Below, one piece after another: positions 6,707-14,365 of a stretch of DNA of 22,028 bases. The DNA comes from a virus, in the IMG/VR virus record IMGVR_UViG_3300025645_000520, positions 1 through 22,028 of that record, one strand, 5' to 3'. Numbering within the stretch: the stretch's first letter is position 1; each line of letters begins with the position of its first letter. A model generated the notes under the pieces. That model was given only the letters and a program-made list of their open reading frames with translations, was not told where the DNA came from and searched no databases. A program made the position numbers and the translations under genes.

Positions 6707-8503
6707 TTATTCTATTCTATTATAAATATCACTTTCTAATTTAGAAGTAAGGTTTATTAGTTCATTATTATGATAATATCCCAGGTCTTCTATTTTAGAA
6801 AAATATACAGTAAATTGTTTATCATTTAAGGTAATATCCTCTCCATTTACTCTTATCTTTATTTGTTTTTCTTCAAAATTATCATATATAAAAACTTTAT
6901 TTTCAGAAAAAAACAATTTGTATTGATCATTACTTTTATTATAATTTAATACATCAGGGTTTCCTGTATTTAACATTCCTACAATTTCAGTTTCAACTTT
7001 AACATAATTAAAATTAGAAATTAAATGACCCCAATATGCTTCTGCATCTGTAAAAGATTGTCCCGTTGTTGGGTTTGAGCTAGTATATTCTTGTTTGGAT
7101 ATTAAGTTATTAATTTTGTTAGCATTTTCTTTACTTAAAATATTAAATAATAGGCTTGGGAATAAAGAGGCATTAGTAGTAGGATCTTTAAAATCACTAC
7201 ATATAAAATCTTTTGGATTATTAATCATATTTAACACCCCCTGAGTTATTTCTATATCGTAATTTATAAAAGAATAGTGAGAATAATCTAAATTTTGACA
7301 AAAAGCAATAGCATTCTTTTTTAAATTGAAAACTGTCCACCCATAATCATTCATCATATGTGATATTTTTATTGGAGGTTTTTCACCACATGGTGTACAT
7401 TCAATATTAACGCTTTTCCAAAATACCATTCCTCTTTCAGGATATTTTAGAATAGGATTACTCTTATCATACACTAAATAATCTATATTATTTTGAATTT
7501 CTATTGGAAGAGGGGAATGGGTAGATACCAATATATCATATTTATCTTTTAATGATAAAATCATATTGGATAATAAGTCAAGTTTACGTTGGGTATCGCA
7601 ATAACATAAAATAATAACTAAATTTTTATTTTTCATAATATTATAATCATTAAATGCTTTTTCTAAAGTTTTAGCACTTTTGGGTTTTACTGAAGGGTCT
7701 GGTCCGTGTATAAAATAGGGTTCTAATGAAGATTTATCGTACATAACATCAAATCCTTGTTTTAAAAAATATGGGTTAACTAAAGTTTCTTCTTTTGAAC
7801 TATAATAGTTATTCCAGGTAATTGGTAAATCTAATATTTTGTTTTCTTCCCATAATACATTATTTGCTACTCTTTCTTCGGAAAAAGCATTGTCATCTGC
7901 ATATAGTTTAAGGCTATAATTATTTAATTCTTTATTCCATTCTAAACATTTTTCAAAGAATGGTTTACTATCCCTATTATAAAAATAAAAATTAGCGGCC
8001 AATAATTTTTGGTTTGGGTTTCTTTTAATGTTCTTTATAGCAGCTATCTCACCCCCATAATTACCTTCTAATCTTATACCTTTATGATGTCTCCATTGAT
8101 TAATGTCTTTATGAAAATATTGAGCAAATAAAGGGTAATCCTTTAAAGATGATAAGTATTGTAAAGAGTTATCGATATTTTCAGTTACAAAAGCATCACC
8201 ATCTATCCATGCAAAGTTATTATAATTTTCTTCTAATGAATCTAGATTTGCTAAATACTTAGCAAAATATATAGAATAATCTTTATGAAATAAATCGGGT
8301 TCATGTGTAGAATTTATAGTAGGTTTAGGATTATAATTAATTCTTTTATTAGTTACATTAGGTAAATCAATTGTAGAATCACAATTAAAACCATATACTA
8401 TAAGTTTGTATTCTGAATATTTTAGTAAACTTTTAGCAAGTACCTCAATCATTGATAAATAATTTTGGTTCCCTCCTGTTGTCCAAACAAATTTATTATT
8501 CAT
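6707..8503 (-). CDS. Large two-domain glycosyltransferase-like protein
   Basis: A 598-residue protein that looks like two glycosyltransferase-A-type domains in tandem. Domain 1 (about 1-285) begins MNNKFVWTTGGNQNYLSMIEVLAKSL, has a DxD metal and sugar-nucleotide motif in FAWIDGDAFVTEN (D101, D103), a second acidic YADDNAF (about 201-207) and a late histidine in PYFIHGPDP (H266). This resembles GT8-like enzymes. Domain 2 (about 293-540) starts LVIILCYCDTQRKLDLLSNMILSLKDKYDILVSTH and has FINYDIEI near 412-419 as a candidate metal-binding turn. The last 50 residues look beta-rich. The start overlaps the end of the upstream glycosyltransferase gene by 8 bases (8496-8503), so the two are probably translationally coupled and work in one pathway. 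Substrate and acceptor unknown. Soluble: no membrane segment is visible. Confidence 0.7.
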   Translation of the reverse strand: MNNKFVWTTGGNQNYLSMIEVLAKSLLKYSEYKLIVYGFNCDSTIDLPNVTNKRINYNPKPTINSTHEPDLFHKDYSIYFAKYLANLDSLEENYNNFAWIDGDAFVTENIDNSLQYLSSLKDYPLFAQYFHKDINQWRHHKGIRLEGNYGGEIAAIKNIKRNPNQKLLAANFYFYNRDSKPFFEKCLEWNKELNNYSLKLYADDNAFSEERVANNVLWEENKILDLPITWNNYYSSKEETLVNPYFLKQGFDVMYDKSSLEPYFIHGPDPSVKPKSAKTLEKAFNDYNIMKNKNLVIILCYCDTQRKLDLLSNMILSLKDKYDILVSTHSPLPIEIQNNIDYLVYDKSNPILKYPERGMVFWKSVNIECTPCGEKPPIKISHMMNDYGWTVFNLKKNAIAFCQNLDYSHYSFINYDIEITQGVLNMINNPKDFICSDFKDPTTNASLFPSLLFNILSKENANKINNLISKQEYTSSNPTTGQSFTDAEAYWGHLISNFNYVKVETEIVGMLNTGNPDVLNYNKSNDQYKLFFSENKVFIYDNFEEKQIKIRVNGEDITLNDKQFTVYFSKIEDLGYYHNNELINLTSKLESDIYNRIE

Positions 8504-10784
8504 TAAGTAAAGGTTTTATTTTATGTAATACTTGTTCTACGGAAATAGATTTTTGGCAAATATGTTGTTTATGTGTTCCCTTATTTTCTGGGCACCAATC
8601 CCAGTCCCCTGCATCGAATACATGAGTATTATGAGTCCAACAATTATTACATACGTTATGGTTTTCAATTTTAGTTAAGTTATTAGGTATGTCATACCCA
8701 TAAGGAACAAAATTATTTATCATTATTGTATGTTTATTTAAAGCCCAGTTTATCCAAGATAATCCTGATCCTAGTCCTATAAATAAATCGGAATGGTGTA
8801 TATAATTAAATAGTTCATCCCAAGGTAATTTTGATTTATCTATTATATTAGTTCCCTTAAAACCATTTAAAGTTAAACTAACTACTTTATAACCCTTAGA
8901 ATGTAATATCTTAGCTAAATTTCTCCAATTTTCATGAGGCCATTCTTTTAACCCAGATGTTGATTGAGGTCCTATACAAACATATTTTCCTTTTATAGGT
9001 CTTTTATGTGGGGTAAAATTAATACCATGGTTTATAGGAGTATAAGGAATATTTAAAATATCACTTGATGTTTTTATTAAAGGGATAGTATTTACTTGGT
9101 TAGGATGGTCGGAGAAATTTTTCCATCCTCCTTTTTCATCTCTAAACCACCCAATTTGGAAATGGGCATAACTTGGGGGGTTATCTCCAGGGTTTACGAA
9201 TGTTATATCTTTATATGGTTTTAAATTTTTAAACCACTCATTATGGAATGTGCTAACTATGACATTACATTTATATTTATTTTTAAATTCTACTATTTGA
9301 GGTGCCCAAGCTAAGGTATCTCCTATTGATTTTGATTCAAATGATATTTTTACAGTTTTATCTTTTAAACTAAAGGTGTGTACTATTTTACCATTTATTT
9401 TTATTATCCAAGGTATATGATAGCTTTTATTACATTTAGTCCACATATTGTTACTGATGGTACTACTATGAAGGGTTTTATTAGTAGACCCATCTATAAA
9501 TTCAACAAAATATTTGTTGTTATGATGACCTAGTACTTCTACTTTAGGACCTAAATTAAAACTTATTTCCACTTTATTCTTAGGTAAACTTTCTAACAAA
9601 TCTTCAATTTCTTTACCTGCGATTTTAGCAGCATTTTCCCATGTAAATTTTTCTCGTATTTCAATAGATTCTTTTAATGCCCGTTTTTTATGTTTTTTAT
9701 AGTTAATATAAGCATCTCTCATTACTTTTTTTAAGTCATTAAAATCGGGATCATAAAATTCCCCCTCTAACATTTCTTGAGAAAAACTACTATATTCACC
9801 TTTTTTAGCTTTTGATGTAGATAATATGTTTACAGGTAATCCTAACCCCTCTGCAAATTCTAATTGTGCACTACAGTTAGAATAAATGGAGGGAGTACCA
9901 CAAGCCATAGCTTCAATTAGAGGTAAATTCCATCCTTCTGATCTTGCGCAAGATAAAAAAACATGCCCCTTTTGTAAATACTTAATGTATTCTTTCCTAG
10001 TTGGGAAATGTTTTATTTTAATTCTGGGGTCATTTAAATTATAGTTTTTAAGTCTATTTTCTGTAGATTTAAATTCATCTTTAGCATAGGGGTTATCAAT
10101 AGATACTATTAAATCCACGGGTTCATCCTCATTAAATTCTTGTAAAAAAGATTCTATAATTTCCTTAGTAGATTTTCTATAATCCCACCTACCAAATAAA
10201 ATAAATTTAAACCTATTATCTTTATATTCGGGAAGGGTTGATTTATTATTAGGTTTAAAAATTGACCCATCTACAGCTTCAGGTACTACTTTTACTTTAT
10301 GAGGTTCTATTCCTTGTTCTATAGTACAATCTCTTTGCCATTTAGAAGCAACCCAAACTTGATCAAAAGTTTTTAATTGATTGAAAAAATAATCAGGTTG
10401 TCTTGTAGTTTCCCAAACATTATAAGCAATCTTAGGACCATCATAGTTTTGATAGAAAAAATGATGGTTAGTTTCATTAAGGATAATATTTACATTATGT
10501 TTAAAAGTGTTTGGGTGTTCTTTATAAAAGGGGTAATGTTGAAGGGAATTATCATTATCCCATAAAGATTGTTCTACTAATAACTTTTTATCTTTATCAT
10601 CAAAATCTTCTTCCCCATTATGAGGTTCATCATTAAAACCATCCCAAGATTTACCTATTGTAAAGTTTCTAACCTTTAAATCATAGAGGTTAGAAAGTTC
10701 TCTATAAAATGCTCTAGTATGATTTGCATACCCCGTAGTCCCTATATAACTACCATGTGAAAATATTTTTGGTGTTTTCTTCAT
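8496..10784 (-). CDS. GT4-type glycosyltransferase fused to a TibC/Aah-like O-heptosyltransferase
   Basis: A 762-residue two-enzyme fusion. Residues of about 1-400 form a GT-B, GT4-like transferase: nucleotide-binding half with FILFGRWDYRKSTKEII (193-210) and the E-x7-E signature in SEGWNLPLIEAMACGTP (E283, E291). Residues of about 405-762 match my memory of the bacterial autotransporter heptosyltransferase family (TibC, Aah). They show a beta-domain with VEFIDGS and NMWTKC, ISFESKSIGDTLAWAPQIVEF (about 480-500), YVCIGPQSTSGLKEWPHENW, and DLFIGLGSGLSWINWA. They end in CNNCW...DWDWCPENKGTHKQHIC. The four cysteines C712, C715, C731 and C743 correspond to the iron-binding motif described in that family. 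TibC attaches heptose to serines of a surface protein. In a phage tail cluster the acceptor could be a virion or host surface protein (inference). Start chosen at MKKTPKIF. The gene is followed by a coupled second transferase. Confidence 0.85.
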   Translation of the reverse strand: MKKTPKIFSHGSYIGTTGYANHTRAFYRELSNLYDLKVRNFTIGKSWDGFNDEPHNGEEDFDDKDKKLLVEQSLWDNDNSLQHYPFYKEHPNTFKHNVNIILNETNHHFFYQNYDGPKIAYNVWETTRQPDYFFNQLKTFDQVWVASKWQRDCTIEQGIEPHKVKVVPEAVDGSIFKPNNKSTLPEYKDNRFKFILFGRWDYRKSTKEIIESFLQEFNEDEPVDLIVSIDNPYAKDEFKSTENRLKNYNLNDPRIKIKHFPTRKEYIKYLQKGHVFLSCARSEGWNLPLIEAMACGTPSIYSNCSAQLEFAEGLGLPVNILSTSKAKKGEYSSFSQEMLEGEFYDPDFNDLKKVMRDAYINYKKHKKRALKESIEIREKFTWENAAKIAGKEIEDLLESLPKNKVEISFNLGPKVEVLGHHNNKYFVEFIDGSTNKTLHSSTISNNMWTKCNKSYHIPWIIKINGKIVHTFSLKDKTVKISFESKSIGDTLAWAPQIVEFKNKYKCNVIVSTFHNEWFKNLKPYKDITFVNPGDNPPSYAHFQIGWFRDEKGGWKNFSDHPNQVNTIPLIKTSSDILNIPYTPINHGINFTPHKRPIKGKYVCIGPQSTSGLKEWPHENWRNLAKILHSKGYKVVSLTLNGFKGTNIIDKSKLPWDELFNYIHHSDLFIGLGSGLSWINWALNKHTIMINNFVPYGYDIPNNLTKIENHNVCNNCWTHNTHVFDAGDWDWCPENKGTHKQHICQKSISVEQVLHKIKPLLNE

Positions 10785-10817
10785 TTACTACTATATAACT
10801 GTGGTTAGTTTCAGTAA

Positions 10818-10833
10818 CCTTAATATACATAAC
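10818..10833 (-). promoter_or_regulatory. Weak late-promoter-like motif before the glycosyltransferase pair
   Basis: The minus strand reads GTTATGTATATTAAGG in the 67-base gap after gp15, 33 bases upstream of the 762 aa gene. It keeps the TATGTATA core but lacks the AAAA tail of the other copies. Confidence 0.3.
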
Positions 10834-10851
10834 TATTTAACGATCTCCAAA

Positions 10852-11775
10852 TTACTCTTGACGAGTTTGCCCACCAGGAAAAGTTCTAACTCCGGGTTTA
10901 AATGTGTCAGCATTACTAGTAGTTTCAAAATTAATTGTAACTTTAGATTTAGAATTCCATTTTTGAATTGAATGCATTTCTTTTTGGATTGTATCAGGTA
11001 TAATATATCCTCTTAATTGGATTTTGAATGTTCCTTTTACTAATCTATCCATACCTTGGGTTAAAGAAGTTTCAGTTGAAAAAGAATCAATAAAAGCTCT
11101 AAATTTAAATCTTTCTGGATTACCCCAATAAGCATCTGAGGCATATTCACAAGCTTCTATAATTTTGTTTAATTGTTCCATATAATAGGACTGCACGATA
11201 ACACTATATTCTAATGTTACAAAATCAGGCATAGCTACTGCATAGTGTTCTTTTACAGGTTTTTTATTATTTAGTACAGAAAAATTATTATAAAAATTAT
11301 CTGGGCTGTACTTTTTTTGGAATGATCCATATAAATTTACCCCATTAGCATCTAACTTATTAGACACTGTTCTATCTTTAGTTAATGTATCCCGTTTTAA
11401 AACAATAATAGGTAACATTATAGCACCATCTTTATCTCTATAATAACCATCACGTTGAAAGGATTTCCACCTTTCAGGTGAACCATATATTACTGGAACA
11501 TTTCTTCTTTCCCCATTTTGGAATACAAAGGGTTTAATTACATTTTTAAAATAATAAAATACTGCTTCATCAAGATCTTGTATACCTATTGAAAATGGTT
11601 TTGTAGAATCTTCTTTAAAGCTTAGTTTTGTAGATCTATTAAAATCTATTCCCGTTTCTGATTCATTAGGGTTAATTCTAGCATTAGGATTACCTCTTTC
11701 AGTGTCATAAGCAGTTTGCTGTTCAACACTTAATTGTCTTTGGGTTTTTGGTATTGGTTTTCTAATTTTGCTCAT
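10852..11775 (-). CDS. gp15: gp15-like tail sheath terminator / stabilisation protein
   Basis: A 307-residue protein (T4 gp15 is 272). Residues 1-55 form a Pro/Asn/Glu-rich, probably flexible extension. The gp15-like core has a strand with RRNVPVIYGSPERWKSFQRDGYYRDKDG (about 95-120), then LPIIVLKRDTLTKDR, then a beta-alpha segment with YSVIVQSYYMEQLNKIIEACEYASDAYWG, and late strands FKFRAFIDSFSTETS and GTFKIQLRGYIIPD. In T4, gp15 forms a hexameric ring that caps the tail tube and sheath and joins them to the neck. Its ATG overlaps the stop of the gp14-like gene by one base (ATGA-type junction), so these genes are translationally coupled. That context, right after gp13 and gp14, supports the call strongly. 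No Shine-Dalgarno sequence is visible. Confidence 0.82.
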   Translation of the reverse strand: MSKIRKPIPKTQRQLSVEQQTAYDTERGNPNARINPNESETGIDFNRSTKLSFKEDSTKPFSIGIQDLDEAVFYYFKNVIKPFVFQNGERRNVPVIYGSPERWKSFQRDGYYRDKDGAIMLPIIVLKRDTLTKDRTVSNKLDANGVNLYGSFQKKYSPDNFYNNFSVLNNKKPVKEHYAVAMPDFVTLEYSVIVQSYYMEQLNKIIEACEYASDAYWGNPERFKFRAFIDSFSTETSLTQGMDRLVKGTFKIQLRGYIIPDTIQKEMHSIQKWNSKSKVTINFETTSNADTFKPGVRTFPGGQTRQE

Positions 11776-12305
11776 TACATTCGTTCTAAATAAGGAGAAA
11801 TCGCTACTTTATCTGCTGGTATATAATATGTTGATACTAAAATGGATAAGTTACTTCCAAATTTTTCTAAACCTGGATTTAATGGGTTTAGTTTTCCATC
11901 TGAATCATTATTAGGATAATCAGGGTTTTTTCCTCCCCAATATTGATTACCTATTGTACTTTGTACACCATAATAACTTTCTTGATATAAAATAATATCA
12001 CCAACTTCAGGTACTACATCGGCATCAACAAGGTCATCTCTAAAAAAGAAAAAATTAATTGGCTGGGCAAACTGAATACCTTCCTCATTTTCAGCATATG
12101 CCTGATCCTGTCTATCAATTAAAACATTAAATAGAAAAGGACCGTTATAAAATTTAGATCCAGCGGCTTCACCATATATGTTTACTTTAGTTTCTTCTAA
12201 TTTAAATTGATACAAAGCACATTGTTGGGTAATAATATTACCCATCAATTCTCTATTTAATTTTCTTACCAGAGAAACATCCCTCTGTCCTGTAAACATT
12301 GCCAT
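11775..12305 (-). CDS. gp14: gp14-like neck (head completion) protein
   Basis: A 176-residue protein, shorter than T4 gp14 (256). Features consistent with this neck family are KLNRELMGNIITQQCALYQFKLEE near residues 15-38, GPFLFNVLIDRQDQ (about 55-68), FFFFRDDLVDADVVPEVGDIILYQ (about 85-108) and a Tyr/Asn-rich loop NQYWGGKNPDYPNND. These hydrophobic strands around a conserved VGDII turn are typical of connector proteins that bind below the portal. In T4, gp13 and gp14 form the neck that joins DNA-filled heads to tails. The gene follows the gp13-like gene after only three bases and overlaps gp15 by one base, giving the conserved 13-14-15 order. The assignment leans on context as much as on motifs. 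Confidence 0.75.
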   Translation of the reverse strand: MAMFTGQRDVSLVRKLNRELMGNIITQQCALYQFKLEETKVNIYGEAAGSKFYNGPFLFNVLIDRQDQAYAENEEGIQFAQPINFFFFRDDLVDADVVPEVGDIILYQESYYGVQSTIGNQYWGGKNPDYPNNDSDGKLNPLNPGLEKFGSNLSILVSTYYIPADKVAISPYLERM

Positions 12306-12308
12306 ATA

Positions 12309-13460
12309 TTATCCTATAAAAATTGTCCAAGGGACTTGTTGTAATTCTACCATTTTAGATTCTGCTTCTTGTGCCTTTCTTTCTAATAGGGCTTTTCTAG
12401 AAGTTTCATCAAGATAAGCTCTTAATCTTTCTAATAATGCTGTTTTTTCGGCTGTTGCTGCTGCTATTAAATCCCCTTGATTTAAATTAACTTCTGAATT
12501 TGGAATTGGTATACTTGTATATTTACCTCTAATATACCCTAACATTTCTTTAGCAATAGCTAGTGTCATTTCAAATATCCATTGTCTACCAATAGAATTG
12601 ATTAAACTATATTTCGGGTTTTGGAAATTAGCATTACCTACATTATTAACTTGATCTGTGGCACATTTTACCCCTCCTCTATCTTTTTCAAAAATATATT
12701 GAAACCAAATTTTTCCACTTTGTTCTGGAACTGGGAATACTTTAAGATCATTAGCATGTATTTCAAAACTATAATTTGACCATCTAACTTGTTGGTTCAT
12801 TTCGATTGATTGAATTACTTGCATATCATAGCTTAGGGGCATCATTAAAAATCCCATATCACCACCAAATCCTCCTACACCCACCATTCCGGCAGCAATT
12901 GCACCTCCAAAACCAAAACCATTATATGGATCTAAATATAAATCAGATGCTGGGATTGGTTCTTGGTAAAATACACGTTTAATTTCTATTCCTTCGGAAT
13001 AAGCAGACCCTGTAAACCCACTAGCTGACATAAATGTTTCAAAACTGTAATTTTGTTGGCCTTTAGTTAAATCAAAAGAACCTGAATACCAAGGGATTGT
13101 ACCTCCTACTCCTGCTTCATCAGCATATTGTTGAGTTAGTTTTATAATAGGTTTAAAACTTGGTGTTATTATAGTTTCATTTAATTCTTCAAATATTGAA
13201 ATACCTTCTAAATCTAAAAAATTATCTCTAACTATATAGGCCCATATTTCATTTCCATACATAGTTACTGCTTCTTCAAATGCAGTGTAAAAAGACCCAG
13301 ATTGGAGTTCTATATCTACTAGAGGATAACCCAATCTGTTTGCACAGAAAACAGATACTTTATCTGCATCTCTTCTAAATTCAGCATCATTATCATAAAA
13401 ACCAAAAGGTGTTTCTCCGGGTGCGAATGAACTTGAACCGTCCCAAATAGGTATATTCAT
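12309..13460 (-). CDS. gp13: gp13-like neck protein with glycine-rich insertion
   Basis: A 383-residue protein (T4 gp13 is 309). The N-terminal region VSVFCANRLGYPLVDIELQSGSFYTAFEEAV (about 35-65) is the helical signature I associate with neck proteins of T4-like marine phages, and RQWIFEMTLAIAKEMLGYIRGKYTSIPIPN (about 290-320) is the matching C-terminal helix. A Gly-rich, hydrophobic loop at about 181-203 (GFGFGG...GVGGFGG) interrupts the middle and is probably a surface insertion. The last 45 residues are helical, ending in VPWTIFIG. T4 gp13 joins gp14 to build the head-tail neck. The gene opens the gp13-gp14-gp15 unit. It lies just behind a terminator, with its own promoter-like motif 7 bases before ATG, so it probably starts a fresh transcript. 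Confidence 0.78.
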   Translation of the reverse strand: MNIPIWDGSSSFAPGETPFGFYDNDAEFRRDADKVSVFCANRLGYPLVDIELQSGSFYTAFEEAVTMYGNEIWAYIVRDNFLDLEGISIFEELNETIITPSFKPIIKLTQQYADEAGVGGTIPWYSGSFDLTKGQQNYSFETFMSASGFTGSAYSEGIEIKRVFYQEPIPASDLYLDPYNGFGFGGAIAAGMVGVGGFGGDMGFLMMPLSYDMQVIQSIEMNQQVRWSNYSFEIHANDLKVFPVPEQSGKIWFQYIFEKDRGGVKCATDQVNNVGNANFQNPKYSLINSIGRQWIFEMTLAIAKEMLGYIRGKYTSIPIPNSEVNLNQGDLIAAATAEKTALLERLRAYLDETSRKALLERKAQEAESKMVELQQVPWTIFIG

Positions 13461-13467
13461 AATCTAT

Positions 13468-13484
13468 ATTTTGTTATAAATATG
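13468..13484 (-). promoter_or_regulatory. Late-promoter-like motif upstream of gp13
   Basis: The minus strand reads CATATTTATAACAAAAT, 7 bases before the gp13 ATG. It lies immediately downstream of a terminator hairpin, where a new promoter would be needed. Confidence 0.55.
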
Positions 13485-13520
13485 AAAAAAAGGACTCATA
13501 TTGAGTCCTTAATTTTTTTT
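13485..13520 (-). terminator. Intrinsic terminator after the 75 aa gene, probably bidirectional
   Basis: A nine-pair perfect stem (13490-13498 with 13502-13510) with a three-base loop, AAGGACTCA / TGAGTCCTT. It has an A-run on one side (13485-13491) and a T-run on the other (13513-13520). On the minus strand it ends in a U-tract and closes the phoH-180aa-75aa unit. Confidence 0.85.
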
Positions 13521-13540
13521 ATGTAAGTTTTAAGTATAAA

Positions 13541-13768
13541 CTATAATGATACTTTTAAAGTCCCGGCATCATTCCAAAGTTGACCTGCAACTGCAGGATC
13601 TATTGTTGGTAAAGCTGCTAATGAAACTACTGATCCTTCAACTGTTAAATCAGTTGATATTGTAAGGGACCCAGTGATTGCATGGGATCCAGTGAAATGT
13701 CTAAAATTATTATCTAATTCATCAATTGTTAATGCTGAATCTTTTACTGATCTGTATGTTAATGCCAT
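13541..13768 (-). CDS. Small fibre-like virion protein (mini-fibre)
   Basis: A 75-residue protein built from pieces usually seen in larger phage fibre or appendage proteins. The N-terminus has LTYRSVKDSALTIDELDNNFRHFTGS, a short turn-rich repeat ITGSLTISTDLTVEGSVV follows (about 32-48), and the C-terminus ends LPTIDPAVAGQLWNDAGTLKVSL (about 53-75), a terminal motif I associate with marine phage structural proteins. It looks like a fibre head and tail with the shaft missing. It may form a small trimeric decoration, or be a remnant or modular adaptor. It lies between an unknown virion protein and gp13, with a promoter-like motif 13 bases upstream and a terminator downstream. Function unknown. 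Confidence 0.7.
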   Translation of the reverse strand: MALTYRSVKDSALTIDELDNNFRHFTGSHAITGSLTISTDLTVEGSVVSLAALPTIDPAVAGQLWNDAGTLKVSL

Positions 13769-13781
13769 TTTATTTAATTTA

Positions 13782-13798
13782 ATTTTGTTATAAATATT
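13782..13798 (-). promoter_or_regulatory. Late-promoter-like motif upstream of mini-fibre gene
   Basis: The minus strand reads AATATTTATAACAAAAT, identical over 17 bases to the copy before the tape-measure gene. It overlaps the last codon of the 180 aa gene and ends 13 bases before the ATG. Confidence 0.55.
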
Positions 13799-14339
13799 AA
13801 GAAGAAGCTACAAAATATTCTATTTGGATATCTTTAGTATCTGCTTTTGCTTTTATTGAAGATAAGGCAGAAAATGATGAAAAATATTGAATGTCAACAT
13901 ATCCTTCTACGGCATAATCATAATAGTCTGTTCCTTGTATTTGTGCGTTTGAAAACACCATTGATTTACCTGCATCTATTTTAAATAATGTCTCATCACC
14001 AGAACCATTATTAGTAGTGTTAGGTGAGGTTGATTCAGGACTATCTTGAATTAAGTAAAGAGAAACAAAATTAGATGAACATAAATTTGTAAATCTCATA
14101 TATTTAACTGTATCTCTTACAAATGAACCTGCTACTTGTTGTTCTTCAGAATCAACAAATCTTAAAATTTCAACTCCACTACCACTAAATTTGGTAGATA
14201 TAGTATCAACTCTTCTTACTGTTTGAGTAATACCTGGGATTGTGATTTCGTTTATACAAATTTCCTCATTTTTATTAGGTAAGGTTATACTTTCTTGTAT
14301 AAGTACTTTTAACGAACCACTAGTTATACATTGTGCCAT
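13797..14339 (-). CDS. Unknown beta-rich virion-type protein
   Basis: A 180-residue protein I do not recognise. It is mostly predicted beta-strand with alternating hydrophobic and polar residues and many Ser, Thr and Ile: LKVLIQESITLPN, EICINEITIPGITQTVRRVDTISTKFSG, VKYMRFTNLCSSNFVSLYLIQDSPES (about 80-104), a Ser/Asn/Gly linker, DAGKSMVFSNAQI, and VDIQYFSSFSAL. The segment with an Asn/Ser-rich loop followed by DAGKSMVF resembles receptor- or lattice-facing jelly-roll proteins. No signal peptide or membrane segment. It is transcribed after phoH and before the mini-fibre gene with its own promoter-like motif. That fits a head or neck decoration protein made late, but the role is a guess from context. 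Confidence 0.65.
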   Translation of the reverse strand: MAQCITSGSLKVLIQESITLPNKNEEICINEITIPGITQTVRRVDTISTKFSGSGVEILRFVDSEEQQVAGSFVRDTVKYMRFTNLCSSNFVSLYLIQDSPESTSPNTTNNGSGDETLFKIDAGKSMVFSNAQIQGTDYYDYAVEGYVDIQYFSSFSALSSIKAKADTKDIQIEYFVASS

Positions 14340-14344
14340 TATAT

Positions 14345-14362
14345 ATTTTTATTATAAATATG
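14345..14362 (-). promoter_or_regulatory. Late-promoter-like motif upstream of the 180 aa gene
   Basis: The minus strand reads CATATTTATAATAAAAAT, 5 bases before the ATG at 14337-14339. Confidence 0.5.
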
Positions 14363-14365
14363 ATA

